64,000 nt of DNA from Chitinophagaceae bacterium. GTDB lineage: Bacteria; Bacteroidota; Bacteroidia; Chitinophagales; Chitinophagaceae. Below are positions 1 through 9,622 of this stretch, piece after piece. Location of the stretch: contig JAFKGQ010000018.1 in NCBI GenBank assembly GCA_017307755.1, forward strand, positions 62,001-126,000, in the 5' to 3' direction. Position numbers and translations under genes: made by a program. The notes below the pieces were generated by a model. It was not told the DNA's origin and did no database searches. It saw only the letters and a list, made by a program, of their open reading frames with translations. Position 1 is the first letter of the stretch. Each line of letters opens with the position of its first letter.

Positions 1-687
1 CAGATCGATATACCTGCCGATATACAGCATCTCTTTTTCCAGGGGTATCTTCTCCGTCTTTGTCTCGTAGAGCATGAACCGCAGGATATCGGATAATTTA
101 TTCAGATAGGCCGAAGCCAGCTGCGGATCCTTCCCGATCAGCACATCGATATTGTTCAGGGTATTGAAAAGAAAATGAGGATTGAGCTGGGACTTCACCA
201 ATGCCAGCTCCATTTCGTCATTCCTTTGCATCAGTCTTTCCTTCAGCCGGATATCCCCATACCAGGATACAAAGCCTTTTATAATAAGGGCAATGACACC
301 ATGGACAAGGGCCAGTAAAGACATGGACACATACATGGCAAGAAACTCGCCGGCGGATAATCCTTTTTTAGGAGGATCTGCGTATATCAGGATCAGCGAC
401 AAAAGGGTTACCGACAGCGCCGCCACCGGACCCGACCACAATAACGCTGCCATCTTTTTTCGTTGCAGAAAACGGGAAAAAACAACAAAATAAAAAACAT
501 AAAAAGACAGCATGGCCGGGAGTATAGCCACCCACAGCAGCGGAGGTCTGAACAGCCAGTACAACACTGTTGTGATACGCCTATTGCTTCCGCCGGTACG
601 TCCGGCCAGTTGCAGGACGGCCAGCAGCAGTAACAGGTACAGCAGCCAATAACCAATGTGCAATAAGACGACAAACCATTTTTTCAC
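1..687 (-). CDS. LytS/YehU-type sensor histidine kinase, partial at left edge
   Basis: This is the N-terminal 229 codons of a membrane sensor kinase of the His_kinase (PF06580) family; the ATPase domain lies beyond the window. Four hydrophobic segments are followed by the family's phospho-acceptor block with QLNPHFLFNTLNNID, then LSDILRFMLYE, and the reading frame is open at base 1. The only start I can place after the upstream permease stop is a GTG at 685-687 (V/M-K-K-W-F-V-V-L-L-H), 10 bases past that stop; no in-frame ATG exists nearby. It is probably co-transcribed with the ABC exporter genes upstream, so it may sense a compound or envelope stress linked to that exporter. A LytTR response regulator usually follows such kinases and would lie outside. 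The family call is secure; the start is less so. Confidence 0.85.
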   Translation of the reverse strand, partial: MKKWFVVLLHIGYWLLYLLLLLAVLQLAGRTGGSNRRITTVLYWLFRPPLLWVAILPAMLSFYVFYFVVFSRFLQRKKMAALLWSGPVAALSVTLLSLILIYADPPKKGLSAGEFLAMYVSMSLLALVHGVIALIIKGFVSWYGDIRLKERLMQRNDEMELALVKSQLNPHFLFNTLNNIDVLIGKDPQLASAYLNKLSDILRFMLYETKTEKIPLEKEMLYIGRYIDL

Positions 688-697
688 GCATGGAAAG

Positions 698-1468
698 TTA
701 AGACTTATCTTTTTTTGTCCTGTAAAGGAAATAGCTCAAAATGATAAATACCGCGAAATAGACCAGCGCCCAGACATGAATGTTGGCGGAAGGAAGACGA
801 TTGCCTTTTATACTCACGAGATATTCAAGCGCACTGTAATTATAAGGGATCGTATACCCATATTCCCATTCGATGGCAATCACGGATGCAACATACAGGG
901 CAATCCCTACACACAGCGGCGCCAGAAAATTCCGGAATTGGAGGCTCACAAGGTATTGCAACCCTACGATCGGCAGACTGTCGATAAAAAAGTAACCGCT
1001 GCCACGCAGGAACTTCACCCAGGGAAAAGACGCCCGGGGAAAAGCTACCCCTTTGAAAACGGCAGGCAACACCCCGGCAAGCCAGATGCCGATGTTGAAC
1101 AGTAAAAAGAATTGCACCAGCATCACCAATAGAATGGATAGCTTTGACAGGAATATCGTGCTCATATCCTGGGGAGTAGTATGCACCTGCTTCCAGGTGT
1201 TATTCCTGTACTCCAACTGCGTGATCAGGCTGGTAGCCAGCATGACTCCCAGCGGCAGCAGGAAAAAGGCCATAAACTGCCAGTTCAGCCCGTAAAGCCA
1301 GGCCCAAAGACCGGGAGATGCATTATCGGAGGCCAGGTCCTTGAATTTCTTCAGACGGATGATCAGCATGAGCAGGGGGATAAAAAACGCCCCGCTCCAT
1401 ACCAGCGCCACGGCTGCGCTGTGTTTTTTTTTCAGCCATTCGCTTTGAAAACTGTGTACGAACATCAT
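698..1468 (-). CDS. ABC-2 type transporter permease (bacitracin/lantibiotic exporter-like)
   Basis: The 256-residue protein has about six hydrophobic helices (near residues 20-40, 55-80, 105-130, 150-175, 180-200 and 230-250) and a hydrophilic N-terminus of the form FxSEWLKKKHS, typical of the permease subunits of BcrAB/MutEG-like exporters. It would form the membrane channel for the ATPase encoded immediately upstream, whose stop overlaps its start by 4 bases. Such pairs export peptides, antibiotics or lipids; the substrate cannot be told from the sequence. The kinase gene downstream starts 10 bases after its stop, which suggests a three-gene operon. Confidence 0.85.
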   Translation of the reverse strand: MMFVHSFQSEWLKKKHSAAVALVWSGAFFIPLLMLIIRLKKFKDLASDNASPGLWAWLYGLNWQFMAFFLLPLGVMLATSLITQLEYRNNTWKQVHTTPQDMSTIFLSKLSILLVMLVQFFLLFNIGIWLAGVLPAVFKGVAFPRASFPWVKFLRGSGYFFIDSLPIVGLQYLVSLQFRNFLAPLCVGIALYVASVIAIEWEYGYTIPYNYSALEYLVSIKGNRLPSANIHVWALVYFAVFIILSYFLYRTKKDKS

Positions 1469-2193
1469 AATGCACCGAGTTTAATGGTATCAAGAAATAT
1501 TTTCTCCAGGTCGGCATGCGGGTGACGGCTTAATAATCCATGCAACGTACCCTGATAGACCATGCTGCCGTGATGGATGATGCCCATATGGGTCGCCAGC
1601 TTTTCCACCTCGCTGAGCAAATGGCTGGAAACGAGTATGGTAATCCCTTCCTCCCGGTTCAAGGTCTTTAGCAATTCCCTTATGTCGATGATACCATGCG
1701 GATCCAGTCCATTGGTTGGCTCATCCAGCACCAGCAGCGCGGGTCGATGCAGGAGTGCCACGGCAATGCCCAGACGTTGTTTCATGCCAAAGGAAAATTG
1801 CCTAACCTTCTTGCTGCCTGTGTCCGTAAGCCCCACCAGCCTCAAGGCCCTGGCGATATTCTCCAGCGGACAATGATAGATCTTCTGCCACACCAGCAGG
1901 TTGTCCATGGCAGACAGGTGACCGTACAGAGAAGGTGTCTCGATAAAAGATCCCAGCCTTCGCAGCAGTCCTTTCCTGTCTTTTTCAAAGGACCTGCCCC
2001 AAAGGGTTATATCTCCCCGCTGTCTTGTCAGCAAGCCCAATATCAATTTTAGCGTTGTGGTCTTCCCCGCGCCGTTGGGGCCGAGAAATCCGTAAATGCT
2101 GCCCTCGGGCACCTGCAGGTTGATATTATCCAACACAGGCTGTTTGCGGGAGAAAGCATACGTGAGCCCGCTTGTTTCCAATATGAATTGCAT
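1465..2193 (-). CDS. ABC transporter ATP-binding protein
   Basis: This is a complete 242-residue ABC ATPase. It shows the Walker A motif GPNGAGKTT near residue 38, an FSFGMKQRLG variant of the signature loop near 133, Walker B with LLVLDEPTNGLDP near 155 and the switch region SSHLLSEVE near 190. The C-terminal part resembles BcrA/CcmA-type exporter ATPases. It should power the permease overlapping its 3' end by 4 bases (ATGA). It reads divergently from the ROK regulator at 2377, with a 183-base AT-rich gap between them that must hold promoters for both. Confidence 0.93.
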   Translation of the reverse strand: MQFILETSGLTYAFSRKQPVLDNINLQVPEGSIYGFLGPNGAGKTTTLKLILGLLTRQRGDITLWGRSFEKDRKGLLRRLGSFIETPSLYGHLSAMDNLLVWQKIYHCPLENIARALRLVGLTDTGSKKVRQFSFGMKQRLGIAVALLHRPALLVLDEPTNGLDPHGIIDIRELLKTLNREEGITILVSSHLLSEVEKLATHMGIIHHGSMVYQGTLHGLLSRHPHADLEKIFLDTIKLGAL

Positions 2194-2326
2194 ATCATGA
2201 CGTTTGTCGGGTATAAAACTAACGTGTATTACTGGCCGGTATGAACGTATTATGCCAGTTGAAAAAGTTTGCCTGCAAAAGGGCCATCTCGTTCTGCAAA
2301 ACCGGCGTTAAAAAAGATTTTGCTAC

Positions 2327-2355
2327 TTATTAAATAATTTATTAAGTTTATAAAC
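2327..2355. promoter_or_regulatory. AT-rich palindromes upstream of the ROK gene (possible operator)
   Basis: Two adjacent inverted repeats lie 22-50 bases before the ROK start codon. The first is a 19-base element at 2327-2345 reading TTATTAAATAATTTATTAA, symmetric except at positions 4, 10 and 16. The second is a perfect 10-base palindrome, GTTTATAAAC, at 2346-2355. NagC/Mlc-type ROK regulators bind AT-rich sites containing TTATT/AATAA half-sites, so autoregulation is plausible. AT-rich promoter DNA produces such palindromes by chance, so this is only a candidate. Confidence 0.35.
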
Positions 2356-2376
2356 CATTATTAAACTGCTATTGGA

Positions 2377-3570
2377 ATGATTGCACGACAAACCATTCCG
2401 TTCAATACTCAATTAAAGTACCGGCTCGTCCGGCAGCTGTACTTCTCAGGGGTCGCATCCTGTAACGACCTGAGCGAGGCCCTCGGAAAAAGTCTTCCCC
2501 ACATTGCCAAATCACTGTACGAAATGATCGATGAAGGTTATATCATCGAAAAAGGATACGCCCCTTCCAATGGAGGCAGACCACCCCTGATCTATGCCCT
2601 ACGGCCGGAAAAAATGTATATGCTTTCCGTGGCCATCGACCAGCTATACACCCGCATCGGCATCCTGGACCTGGCCGGACAGTTCGTCTTTCCTGTGGAA
2701 ACCATCGAATTAAAACTGCTGCACAATAAGGATGCCCTGTCCGTGCTGACAAAGGCTCTGATCAAGGTGCTCGGTCAGCTGGGAAAGGATAGAAAAAAGA
2801 TCATCGGTGCCGGCCTCAGCATGCCCGGTTTTGTCAACACCCGCAGCGGCACCAATTTCACCTACCTGCCCACCAACAGTAAAGAAAGCCTGCGGGACTA
2901 CCTCGAGCGGCAGCTGCACATGCCTGTCTACATCGAGAATGACTCCAGCGTCCTGGCCCTGGCAGAGCTGAAGATGGGATTGGCCAAAGGTCTGCAGGAC
3001 GTCATGGTCATCGCCATTGGCTGGGGTGTCGGTCTGGGGATGATCGTAGGTGGCGGGCTATTTCGGGGACACACAGGTTATGCAGGCGAGCTAAGCCATA
3101 TCCCTATCTCGGAAAGCAATACACTTTGCGAATGCGGCAAACGGGGCTGCCTGGAGACGGAAGCCACCTTACGCGTCGTGGCGAAAAAGGCCATAGAAGA
3201 GATCAAGGCCGGCAAGATCACCAGCCTCACCCCCCTGGACAGCCCGGAGAAGATGAGCGAAGCCGTCATGGCCGCCGCCAACCATGGCGACCAGTACGCC
3301 ATCGAGCTTTTGTCTGAAATGGGCTTTAAGATAGGCAAGGCTATTGCCATACTCATCCACATCGTCAATCCCGAGCTGATCATTCTTGGTGGACGTGGAA
3401 CAGAAGTGGGCAAGATACTCCTCGCCCCAATTCAGCAAGCATTGAATCAATACTGTATCCCCAGACTCTCGGAGCACACAGGCGTCAAGGTTTCTCAGCT
3501 GGGCCATGAAGCAAGCCTGCTGGCTGCCGCTGCGCTGGTGATGGAAAAATTTGGAGAAACGGCTTTATAA
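2377..3570 (+). CDS. ROK-family transcriptional regulator (NagC/Mlc-like)
   Basis: The 397-residue protein has an N-terminal winged helix-turn-helix (about residues 12-70, containing GVASCNDLSEALGKSLPHIA) followed by a ROK sugar-kinase-like domain. The ROK zinc site CECGKRGCLE is visible near residue 247, with a GELSHIPI segment just before it. A glycine-rich ATP-loop equivalent (GWGVGLGMIVGGG) lies near 214. Full-length ROK regulators are about 390-400 residues, so it is complete. It lies 97 bases upstream of a SusC/SusD pair on the same strand, so it probably controls that uptake locus in response to a sugar or sugar phosphate. The ligand cannot be assigned. Confidence 0.9.
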   Translation: MIARQTIPFNTQLKYRLVRQLYFSGVASCNDLSEALGKSLPHIAKSLYEMIDEGYIIEKGYAPSNGGRPPLIYALRPEKMYMLSVAIDQLYTRIGILDLAGQFVFPVETIELKLLHNKDALSVLTKALIKVLGQLGKDRKKIIGAGLSMPGFVNTRSGTNFTYLPTNSKESLRDYLERQLHMPVYIENDSSVLALAELKMGLAKGLQDVMVIAIGWGVGLGMIVGGGLFRGHTGYAGELSHIPISESNTLCECGKRGCLETEATLRVVAKKAIEEIKAGKITSLTPLDSPEKMSEAVMAAANHGDQYAIELLSEMGFKIGKAIAILIHIVNPELIILGGRGTEVGKILLAPIQQALNQYCIPRLSEHTGVKVSQLGHEASLLAAAALVMEKFGETAL

Positions 3571-3667
3571 CAACAACATACCCATGCCATCCGGTCCCTC
3601 CCTTATGGACGCTCAACATTTGGTCATGCTCTGTAGTAGCACTATTTAATCATTCAAACAAGAGCTT

Positions 3668-6600
3668 ATGAAACGTCTACTCCACCAGTGGGCCGTACGC
3701 CCCTGCCTTTTCCTGCTGGCCTTATGTATGGCCATGGGCGCATGGGCCCAGAAAAAGATCACCGGTACCGTCACAGGCGTCAGCAAACAGCCTGTCATCG
3801 GCGCCACTATTATTGTAAAAGGTACCCGGGTCATCGTCAGCACTTCTTCCACCGGCGAATTCTCACTCACCCTTCCCGCCGGGAAGACCAGGCTGATCAT
3901 CACCTCCGTCGGCTTTGAAAGCACCGAAGTGGATGCGGGGACCTCCGACAAGTTGGAAATAACCTTAAAAGAAACAAGCGCCGTCCTCAACGATGTGGTC
4001 GTCACAGGTTATACCAGCCAGCGAAAAAAAGACCTCACCGGCGCCGTCACGGTTGTCAATGTAGAAGACATGAACAAACAACCCAACAGCCAGATCACCA
4101 ATCAGCTGCAGGGACAGGCGGCAGGCGTCACCGTCATTGGCTCAGGACAACCCGGTGAAGCGCCCCAAATACGTATCCGGGGGATTAATACATTTGGCGA
4201 TAATACCCCCCTGTTCATCCTCGATGGGGTCCCAACACAAAACATCGCGGACATCAATGCCAATGACCTCGCCTCCATCCAGGTGCTCAAGGACGCGGGG
4301 GCCGCATCTATTTACGGATCAAGGGCATCCAATGGAGTGATCATCCTTACCACAAAAAAAGGAAGGACAGGCAAACCCGTCGTATCCTACGATGCCTATT
4401 ATGGAACACAAAGACCAAAAGGCGGCAATGTGTTCCACATTCTGAGTCCGCAGGACATGGCACAGATCAAATTCACCGCCAATGCCAATTCGGGGACCCC
4501 GTTTAACAGTGGTAACCCCGACGCCCTTTACGGCCCGGGTCCCGTTCCGGTGCTGCCGGATTACCTGCTTCCGGCCGGCGCGCATGAAGGGGACCCTTCC
4601 GTCGACCCTGCCCTTTACTTTCTAAACCCGAATTACACCGATCCCAATGATCTGAAGACCTTCTATCATATCGTCCGGGCCAACAAAACAGGGACGGACT
4701 GGTATCACCAGGTTTTTAAAAATGCGCCCATTACAAGCCACAACATCAATATCAGCGGCGGTAATGACAAGGCAAAATACCTGATGTCCTTTAATTATTT
4801 CAACCAGCAGGGAACCCTGATCAACACGTATCTGAAAAGATATACGCTAAGGGCCAATACCACGTTTAATGTTGCAAAAGATATCAGGGTGGGTGAAAAC
4901 CTGGCCTATTCCATCACCCAAAATCCCACGGTCCAGGCCTTGCAGTCCGCTGGCACCATCGCCTATATTTTCCGTGAACAGCCCATTATTCCTGTGTACG
5001 ATATCAAAGGCAATTACGCCGGCGGTTACGGCAGCAACGGCCTGGGAGACGGCAGCAACCCGGTGGCTACACAAAGAAGGACCGCTAATGACAGGCATAT
5101 CAACAACAGGCTCTTCGGCAACGTGTTCGTCGACATCGACATCCTGAAGGACTTTACCCTTCACAGCAGCTTTGGCGGTGAAAGCTACACCAGTAATACG
5201 CATACTTTTACCTACCCTACTTACGAGAACCAGGAAAATACCACCTCGAACTACTACGCAGAAAGCTCTACCTATGGCAACACCTGGACCTGGACAAATA
5301 CGCTGACCTTCCACAAAGTCTTCAATGATGTCCATAACCTCCAGGTCCTGGTAGGTACGGAATCCTACGAGGCAAGAGGAGACACCGTCGGAGGCACCAC
5401 CTTTGGATTCCTTACCTTCGACCCCAACTATACTACCCTCAGCAGCGGGTCCGGGACTGTCACCAATTACAGCACCCGGTCCGCGGAAGGATTATGGTCA
5501 CAGTTCGGACGGCTGGACTATGGATACAAGGACAAATACCTGTTTAGCGCAACGATACGCAGAGACGGTTCTTCCAAATTCAAGACTTATCAGTACGGCG
5601 TATTCCCGGCATTCACGGCAGCCTGGCGTATCTCGCAGGAATCTTTTCTACAGAACATCCCCTGGCTGACGGACCTGAAGATCCGGGGCGGATGGGGCGT
5701 CATGGGCAACCAGATCAACCTGAATCCGGACAATGCGTATTCCACGTTTACGTCGAACAGGAACTCCTCCTACTACGACATCGGAGGAACAAACAATTCC
5801 ATCCAGCAGGGCTTCCAGACGGGACAGATCGGCAACCCGGATGCCAAATGGGAAAAAGATGCCAATACCAACATCGGTATCGATGCAAGCCTTTTCAAAG
5901 GCGCCATCAATATATCGGCGGATTACTACATCAAGAACATCACCGACCTGTTGTTTAACCCCGAACTGCCCGGCACTTATGGCAGGGGAGTACAACCCTA
6001 CCAGAATGTGGCGCATGCAAAGAACAACGGCATCGATCTTACCCTGAACGGCAACACGCAAATCACAAAGGACCTGAAATTCAATGCTACACTTACCCTC
6101 ACTACTTATAACAATAAGATCACAAAAGTCACCAATACAATAGACTACTTCCTGTCGGGTGACGGCAGGAATTACGGCACTAAATTTATCCGGAACCAGG
6201 TGGGTCATCCCGTAGGCGCTTATTACGGTTATAAGATCGCCGGGTTCTGGAATGATGCTGCGTCAATTACCGCGGCAGATGCAAAACTCCAGGCGGCCAT
6301 CGGGGACCCGGCGGCTGTTTATCAGACGGATGAAGGCGTTGGACGGTATCGTTATGCCGATGTCAATGGTGACGGACAGATCGATGACAAGGACAGGACC
6401 TTTATCGGAAACCCCAACCCGAAATATACCTATGGCATCAACCTGGGATTGACCTGGAAAGACTTTGATTTCAGCATCTTTCTGTACGGCTCCCAGGGTA
6501 ATGATATATGGAACATGGTAAAGTGGTGGACCGATTTCTACCCTTCTTTCAGCGGGGCCAAAAGCCACACGGCATTGTATGATTCCTGGACGCCGACCCA

Positions 6601-6925
6601 CCAAAATGCAAAAGTGCCCATCCTGGAAACCCAGGGTTATGCCAGTAGTAACAACGTTCCCAATTCTTATTACATCGAAAACGGCTCTTACCTGAGGGCA
6701 AAGAACGTCCTGCTGGGATATACTTTCCACCAACCAATTTTACAAAAAACGGGTATTCAAAGTCTCAGAGTATATGTGCAGGCCGCCAACCTGTTCACCA
6801 TCACCAAATATTCGGGCATAGACCCCGAGATCAATGGCAGCAAGGGTGTACTTGAATATGGTATCGATGAGGGCGCTTATGCCAATGCACGCCAGTTCCT
6901 GGTAGGTCTTAATCTTAAATTTTAA
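3668..6925 (+). CDS. SusC-family TonB-linked outer-membrane receptor
   Basis: This 1085-residue outer-membrane transporter imports an oligomeric nutrient together with the SusD lipoprotein encoded next. A Sec signal peptide ends near residue 28 (AMGAWAQ). A carboxypeptidase-regulatory-like domain (about 30-105, ITGTVTG...GATIIVKGT) follows, then the TonB plug with DVVVTGYTSQRKKDLTGAV, the SusC signature FILDGVPTQNI and SIQVLKDAGAASIYGSRASN near residue 200-225. The rest is a beta-barrel ending in the expected aromatic residue (GLNLKF). SusC proteins run about 950-1100 residues, so it is intact. The substrate is unknown: no glycoside hydrolase lies in this cluster, only a creatininase-type hydrolase. 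Confidence 0.96.
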   Translation: MKRLLHQWAVRPCLFLLALCMAMGAWAQKKITGTVTGVSKQPVIGATIIVKGTRVIVSTSSTGEFSLTLPAGKTRLIITSVGFESTEVDAGTSDKLEITLKETSAVLNDVVVTGYTSQRKKDLTGAVTVVNVEDMNKQPNSQITNQLQGQAAGVTVIGSGQPGEAPQIRIRGINTFGDNTPLFILDGVPTQNIADINANDLASIQVLKDAGAASIYGSRASNGVIILTTKKGRTGKPVVSYDAYYGTQRPKGGNVFHILSPQDMAQIKFTANANSGTPFNSGNPDALYGPGPVPVLPDYLLPAGAHEGDPSVDPALYFLNPNYTDPNDLKTFYHIVRANKTGTDWYHQVFKNAPITSHNINISGGNDKAKYLMSFNYFNQQGTLINTYLKRYTLRANTTFNVAKDIRVGENLAYSITQNPTVQALQSAGTIAYIFREQPIIPVYDIKGNYAGGYGSNGLGDGSNPVATQRRTANDRHINNRLFGNVFVDIDILKDFTLHSSFGGESYTSNTHTFTYPTYENQENTTSNYYAESSTYGNTWTWTNTLTFHKVFNDVHNLQVLVGTESYEARGDTVGGTTFGFLTFDPNYTTLSSGSGTVTNYSTRSAEGLWSQFGRLDYGYKDKYLFSATIRRDGSSKFKTYQYGVFPAFTAAWRISQESFLQNIPWLTDLKIRGGWGVMGNQINLNPDNAYSTFTSNRNSSYYDIGGTNNSIQQGFQTGQIGNPDAKWEKDANTNIGIDASLFKGAINISADYYIKNITDLLFNPELPGTYGRGVQPYQNVAHAKNNGIDLTLNGNTQITKDLKFNATLTLTTYNNKITKVTNTIDYFLSGDGRNYGTKFIRNQVGHPVGAYYGYKIAGFWNDAASITAADAKLQAAIGDPAAVYQTDEGVGRYRYADVNGDGQIDDKDRTFIGNPNPKYTYGINLGLTWKDFDFSIFLYGSQGNDIWNMVKWWTDFYPSFSGAKSHTALYDSWTPTHQNAKVPILETQGYASSNNVPNSYYIENGSYLRAKNVLLGYTFHQPILQKTGIQSLRVYVQAANLFTITKYSGIDPEINGSKGVLEYGIDEGAYANARQFLVGLNLKF

Positions 6926-6942
6926 TTTCTAAAATTTAAAAA

Positions 6943-8745
6943 ATGAAACCATTATATTATATATCCATCGGAGTACTCCTCTGTTCAGGCATGCTATTTT
7001 GCTCCTGTAGTAAAAGTTTCCTGAATCGCCCGCCGCAGGGTTCTGTGGACGCCGGCGCCCTCAGCAATAAGGCGGGGGTCAATGTTTTATTGGTAGGCGC
7101 TTATGCAGCCCTGGCCGGTCAGGATTATGATGCCGTCGGCGGCAACATACAGAGCCTGGGCGGCGGCAACGCCTGGGCCTGCTCACCCAGCAACTGGCTG
7201 TGGGGAAGTGTCGCCGGCGGTGACGCCCATAAAGGCAGCGATGGCAGCGACCAACCCTCTATGATCCCCATCGCCACCATGACCGTCAATCCCAGCAACG
7301 ACCTGGTCAACGACAAATGGAAAGCGGTTTACGAAGGGATCACCCGGTGCAACAATGTACTGAAAGTGCTCCCGAAAGTCACCAATATGAAGGGAGACGA
7401 AATAACGAACGTAAGGGCGCAGGCTCGCTTTTTAAGAGCCCATTATTATTTTGAGCTAAAAAAACTTTTTAACAACCTGCCCTGGATCGATGAAACGACG
7501 GTTGACCTGAAACAACCCAATACCACGGATATCTGGCCAAAGATCGAAGCCGATTTTAAATTCGCATACGACAGTCTTCCCACCACGCAGTCGGATATCG
7601 GCAGGGCCAACAAATGGGCCGCGGGCGCCTACCTGGCCAAGACTTACCTTTTCGAAAAGAAATATGACGCCGCCGAACCCATTTTTACCGACGTGATACA
7701 CAACGGCAATACTACCAACGGCCTCACCTATGACCTGAGCCCGGATTTTGAGGACCTTCGCCGCCCGTCCTATGAAACAAAAAACCCGGAAGCCGTCTTC
7801 CAGGTTGAAATGGCCGCCAATGTAGGCACAGGCGCCATCGCCAGCAGCAACCAGGGGGATATGCTGAACTTCCCTTATTCAAGTACATCTCCCTTCTCCT
7901 GCTGTGGCTTTTTCGGGCCCTCGATAGACCTGGTCAACTCTTTCAGGACCGACGCCAACGGACTGCCCTACCTGGACGATTATAATGCCCACGCGGTTGC
8001 CAATGACCAGGGCATACCCACTGCACAGCCTTTTACACCGGACCAGGGGAACCTGGACCCCCGCCTGGACTGGACCGTAGGCCGCAGAGGCATCCCTTAC
8101 CTGGACTATGGCCTTCATCCCGGCAAAGACTGGGTCCGCGCCCAGGCTTACTCCGGTCCCTTTGCCCCGATCAAAAATGTATACTGGAATGCAACCGCAG
8201 CTACAGACGCCGACAATTCCCAATGGGCCCCCGGATCATCCATCAATGTATACATCATACGTTTCGCCGACGTATTGCTCATGGCCGCCGAAGTGGAAGC
8301 ACAGCTGAATAATCTCGCCCTGGCCGAATCTTATGTCAACCGCGTCCGCAACAGGATGACAAACTCCGCACACTGGGTACATACCTATATTGACAACGCC
8401 AACCCCGCGGCCGGCTTTACCAATACGCCTGCGGCAAATTATGTGATCAGCCCTTATCCAAACGGAGCTTTCACATCGCAGGCTTTCGCGTTAAAAGCCA
8501 TTTATTTTGAAAGGAAGCTGGAACTGGCAATGGAGGGCTACAGGTATTATGACCTGTCGCGTTGGGGCCTTGCCGCCACCGTCATCAACGCTTATTTTCA
8601 ATTTGAAGGACAATACACAAACGATGTCACCGGGGCAAAGTTCACAGCCAATAAGAATGAATACATGCCGATCCCTCAGGCCCAGATAGATCTGACGTTT
8701 GAAAATGGTAAGGCGACGCTGACCCAAAATCAAGGCTATAAATAA
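6943..8745 (+). CDS. SusD/RagB-family nutrient-binding lipoprotein
   Basis: The 600-residue surface lipoprotein begins with a lipoprotein signal peptide whose acylated cysteine is probably residue 22 (FCSC). The mature start SKSFLNRPPQGSVD is the classic SusD N-terminus. The TPR-like SusD core is visible, for example VRAQARFLRAHYYFELKKLF near residue 155 and an RFADVLLMAAEVEAQ helix near 440. The C-terminal region ends with YYDLSRWG and EYMPIPQAQIDL, where family members have RWxDLxRW and a YPIPxxEI motif. It lies 17 bases after SusC and forms the lid of that transporter. Confidence 0.95.
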   Translation: MKPLYYISIGVLLCSGMLFCSCSKSFLNRPPQGSVDAGALSNKAGVNVLLVGAYAALAGQDYDAVGGNIQSLGGGNAWACSPSNWLWGSVAGGDAHKGSDGSDQPSMIPIATMTVNPSNDLVNDKWKAVYEGITRCNNVLKVLPKVTNMKGDEITNVRAQARFLRAHYYFELKKLFNNLPWIDETTVDLKQPNTTDIWPKIEADFKFAYDSLPTTQSDIGRANKWAAGAYLAKTYLFEKKYDAAEPIFTDVIHNGNTTNGLTYDLSPDFEDLRRPSYETKNPEAVFQVEMAANVGTGAIASSNQGDMLNFPYSSTSPFSCCGFFGPSIDLVNSFRTDANGLPYLDDYNAHAVANDQGIPTAQPFTPDQGNLDPRLDWTVGRRGIPYLDYGLHPGKDWVRAQAYSGPFAPIKNVYWNATAATDADNSQWAPGSSINVYIIRFADVLLMAAEVEAQLNNLALAESYVNRVRNRMTNSAHWVHTYIDNANPAAGFTNTPAANYVISPYPNGAFTSQAFALKAIYFERKLELAMEGYRYYDLSRWGLAATVINAYFQFEGQYTNDVTGAKFTANKNEYMPIPQAQIDLTFENGKATLTQNQGYK

Positions 8746-8758
8746 ATGTAAGTTACAT

Positions 8759-9619
8759 ATGAAGAACCTCAAAACGCTGGCCATCCTGCTGCTAATAGCA
8801 GGATGCGCCACAGCGCAAAACCTGCCCGCACGCTGGGACGAATTGACAGCCAGCGACTGGCCCAGGGCATTGGAAAGATCTTCCAGGACCTGTATCCTTC
8901 CCATCGGTATCCTGGAAAAGCACGGCCCACACGCCCCCATCGGATCAGACCTCATCCAGGTACGTGAATGGGCAGCCCGGGCCACCAAAAAAGAATATGC
9001 CGTCGTCTTCCCCGATTACTTCTATGGACAGATCAACGAAGCCAGACACCAGCCGGGAGCTTTTGCGCTGCCCGAAAAAGTGGTATGGGAATTACTGGAA
9101 AGCACCTGTGATGAGATAGCGCGCAATGGCTTCGACAAGATCGTCATCGTCAATGTACATGGAGGCAACCCTGAATTCCTCCGCTATTTTATACAGACCA
9201 GGTTGGAAAAACGTCACGATTACGCCGTCTATTTCTTTCAGCCGGACAAAGACTCCACCTACAATACGGGATATAATAAGCTTCATAAGAGCGACCAGGC
9301 CACAGACGGACACGCCGGCGAACGCGAAACCTCCGTATTGTTATATATGCGGCCTGAACTGGTGAAAATGGACAGTGCATCCATCGAATCGGGCGCTAAC
9401 CAACATCGGCTATCCATCCCGGATATGTATACGGCGATATGGTGGTATGCCTCCTATCCCAACCACTACGCGGGAGAAGGGGCCAAAGCTACCCGTCAAT
9501 TGGGCCAGTTTGTAACAGACTATATCGTGGGTTCGTTGGAGAAGGCTTTAAAAGCCGTAAAAGCAGATACTACGACACTGAGGTTGCAGAAAGAATACTT
9601 TGACAGAGTAAAAGAATAG
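8759..9619 (+). CDS. Exported creatininase-family amidohydrolase
   Basis: The 286-residue protein belongs to the creatininase/creatinine amidohydrolase fold, a metal-dependent family acting on cyclic or linear amides. The metal ligands appear as ILEKHGPHAPIGSD (about residues 57-70), NVHGGNPEF (near 130) and DGHAGERETSVLL (near 180). The N-terminus is an export signal, either lipoprotein (LLIAGC) or Sec type (ATAQN). It lies 13 bases after SusD, so it is probably the extracytoplasmic enzyme processing whatever the SusCD pair imports. Creatinine itself is only one of several family substrates, so the activity is not assigned. Confidence 0.88.
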   Translation: MKNLKTLAILLLIAGCATAQNLPARWDELTASDWPRALERSSRTCILPIGILEKHGPHAPIGSDLIQVREWAARATKKEYAVVFPDYFYGQINEARHQPGAFALPEKVVWELLESTCDEIARNGFDKIVIVNVHGGNPEFLRYFIQTRLEKRHDYAVYFFQPDKDSTYNTGYNKLHKSDQATDGHAGERETSVLLYMRPELVKMDSASIESGANQHRLSIPDMYTAIWWYASYPNHYAGEGAKATRQLGQFVTDYIVGSLEKALKAVKADTTTLRLQKEYFDRVKE

Positions 9620-9622
9620 ACC

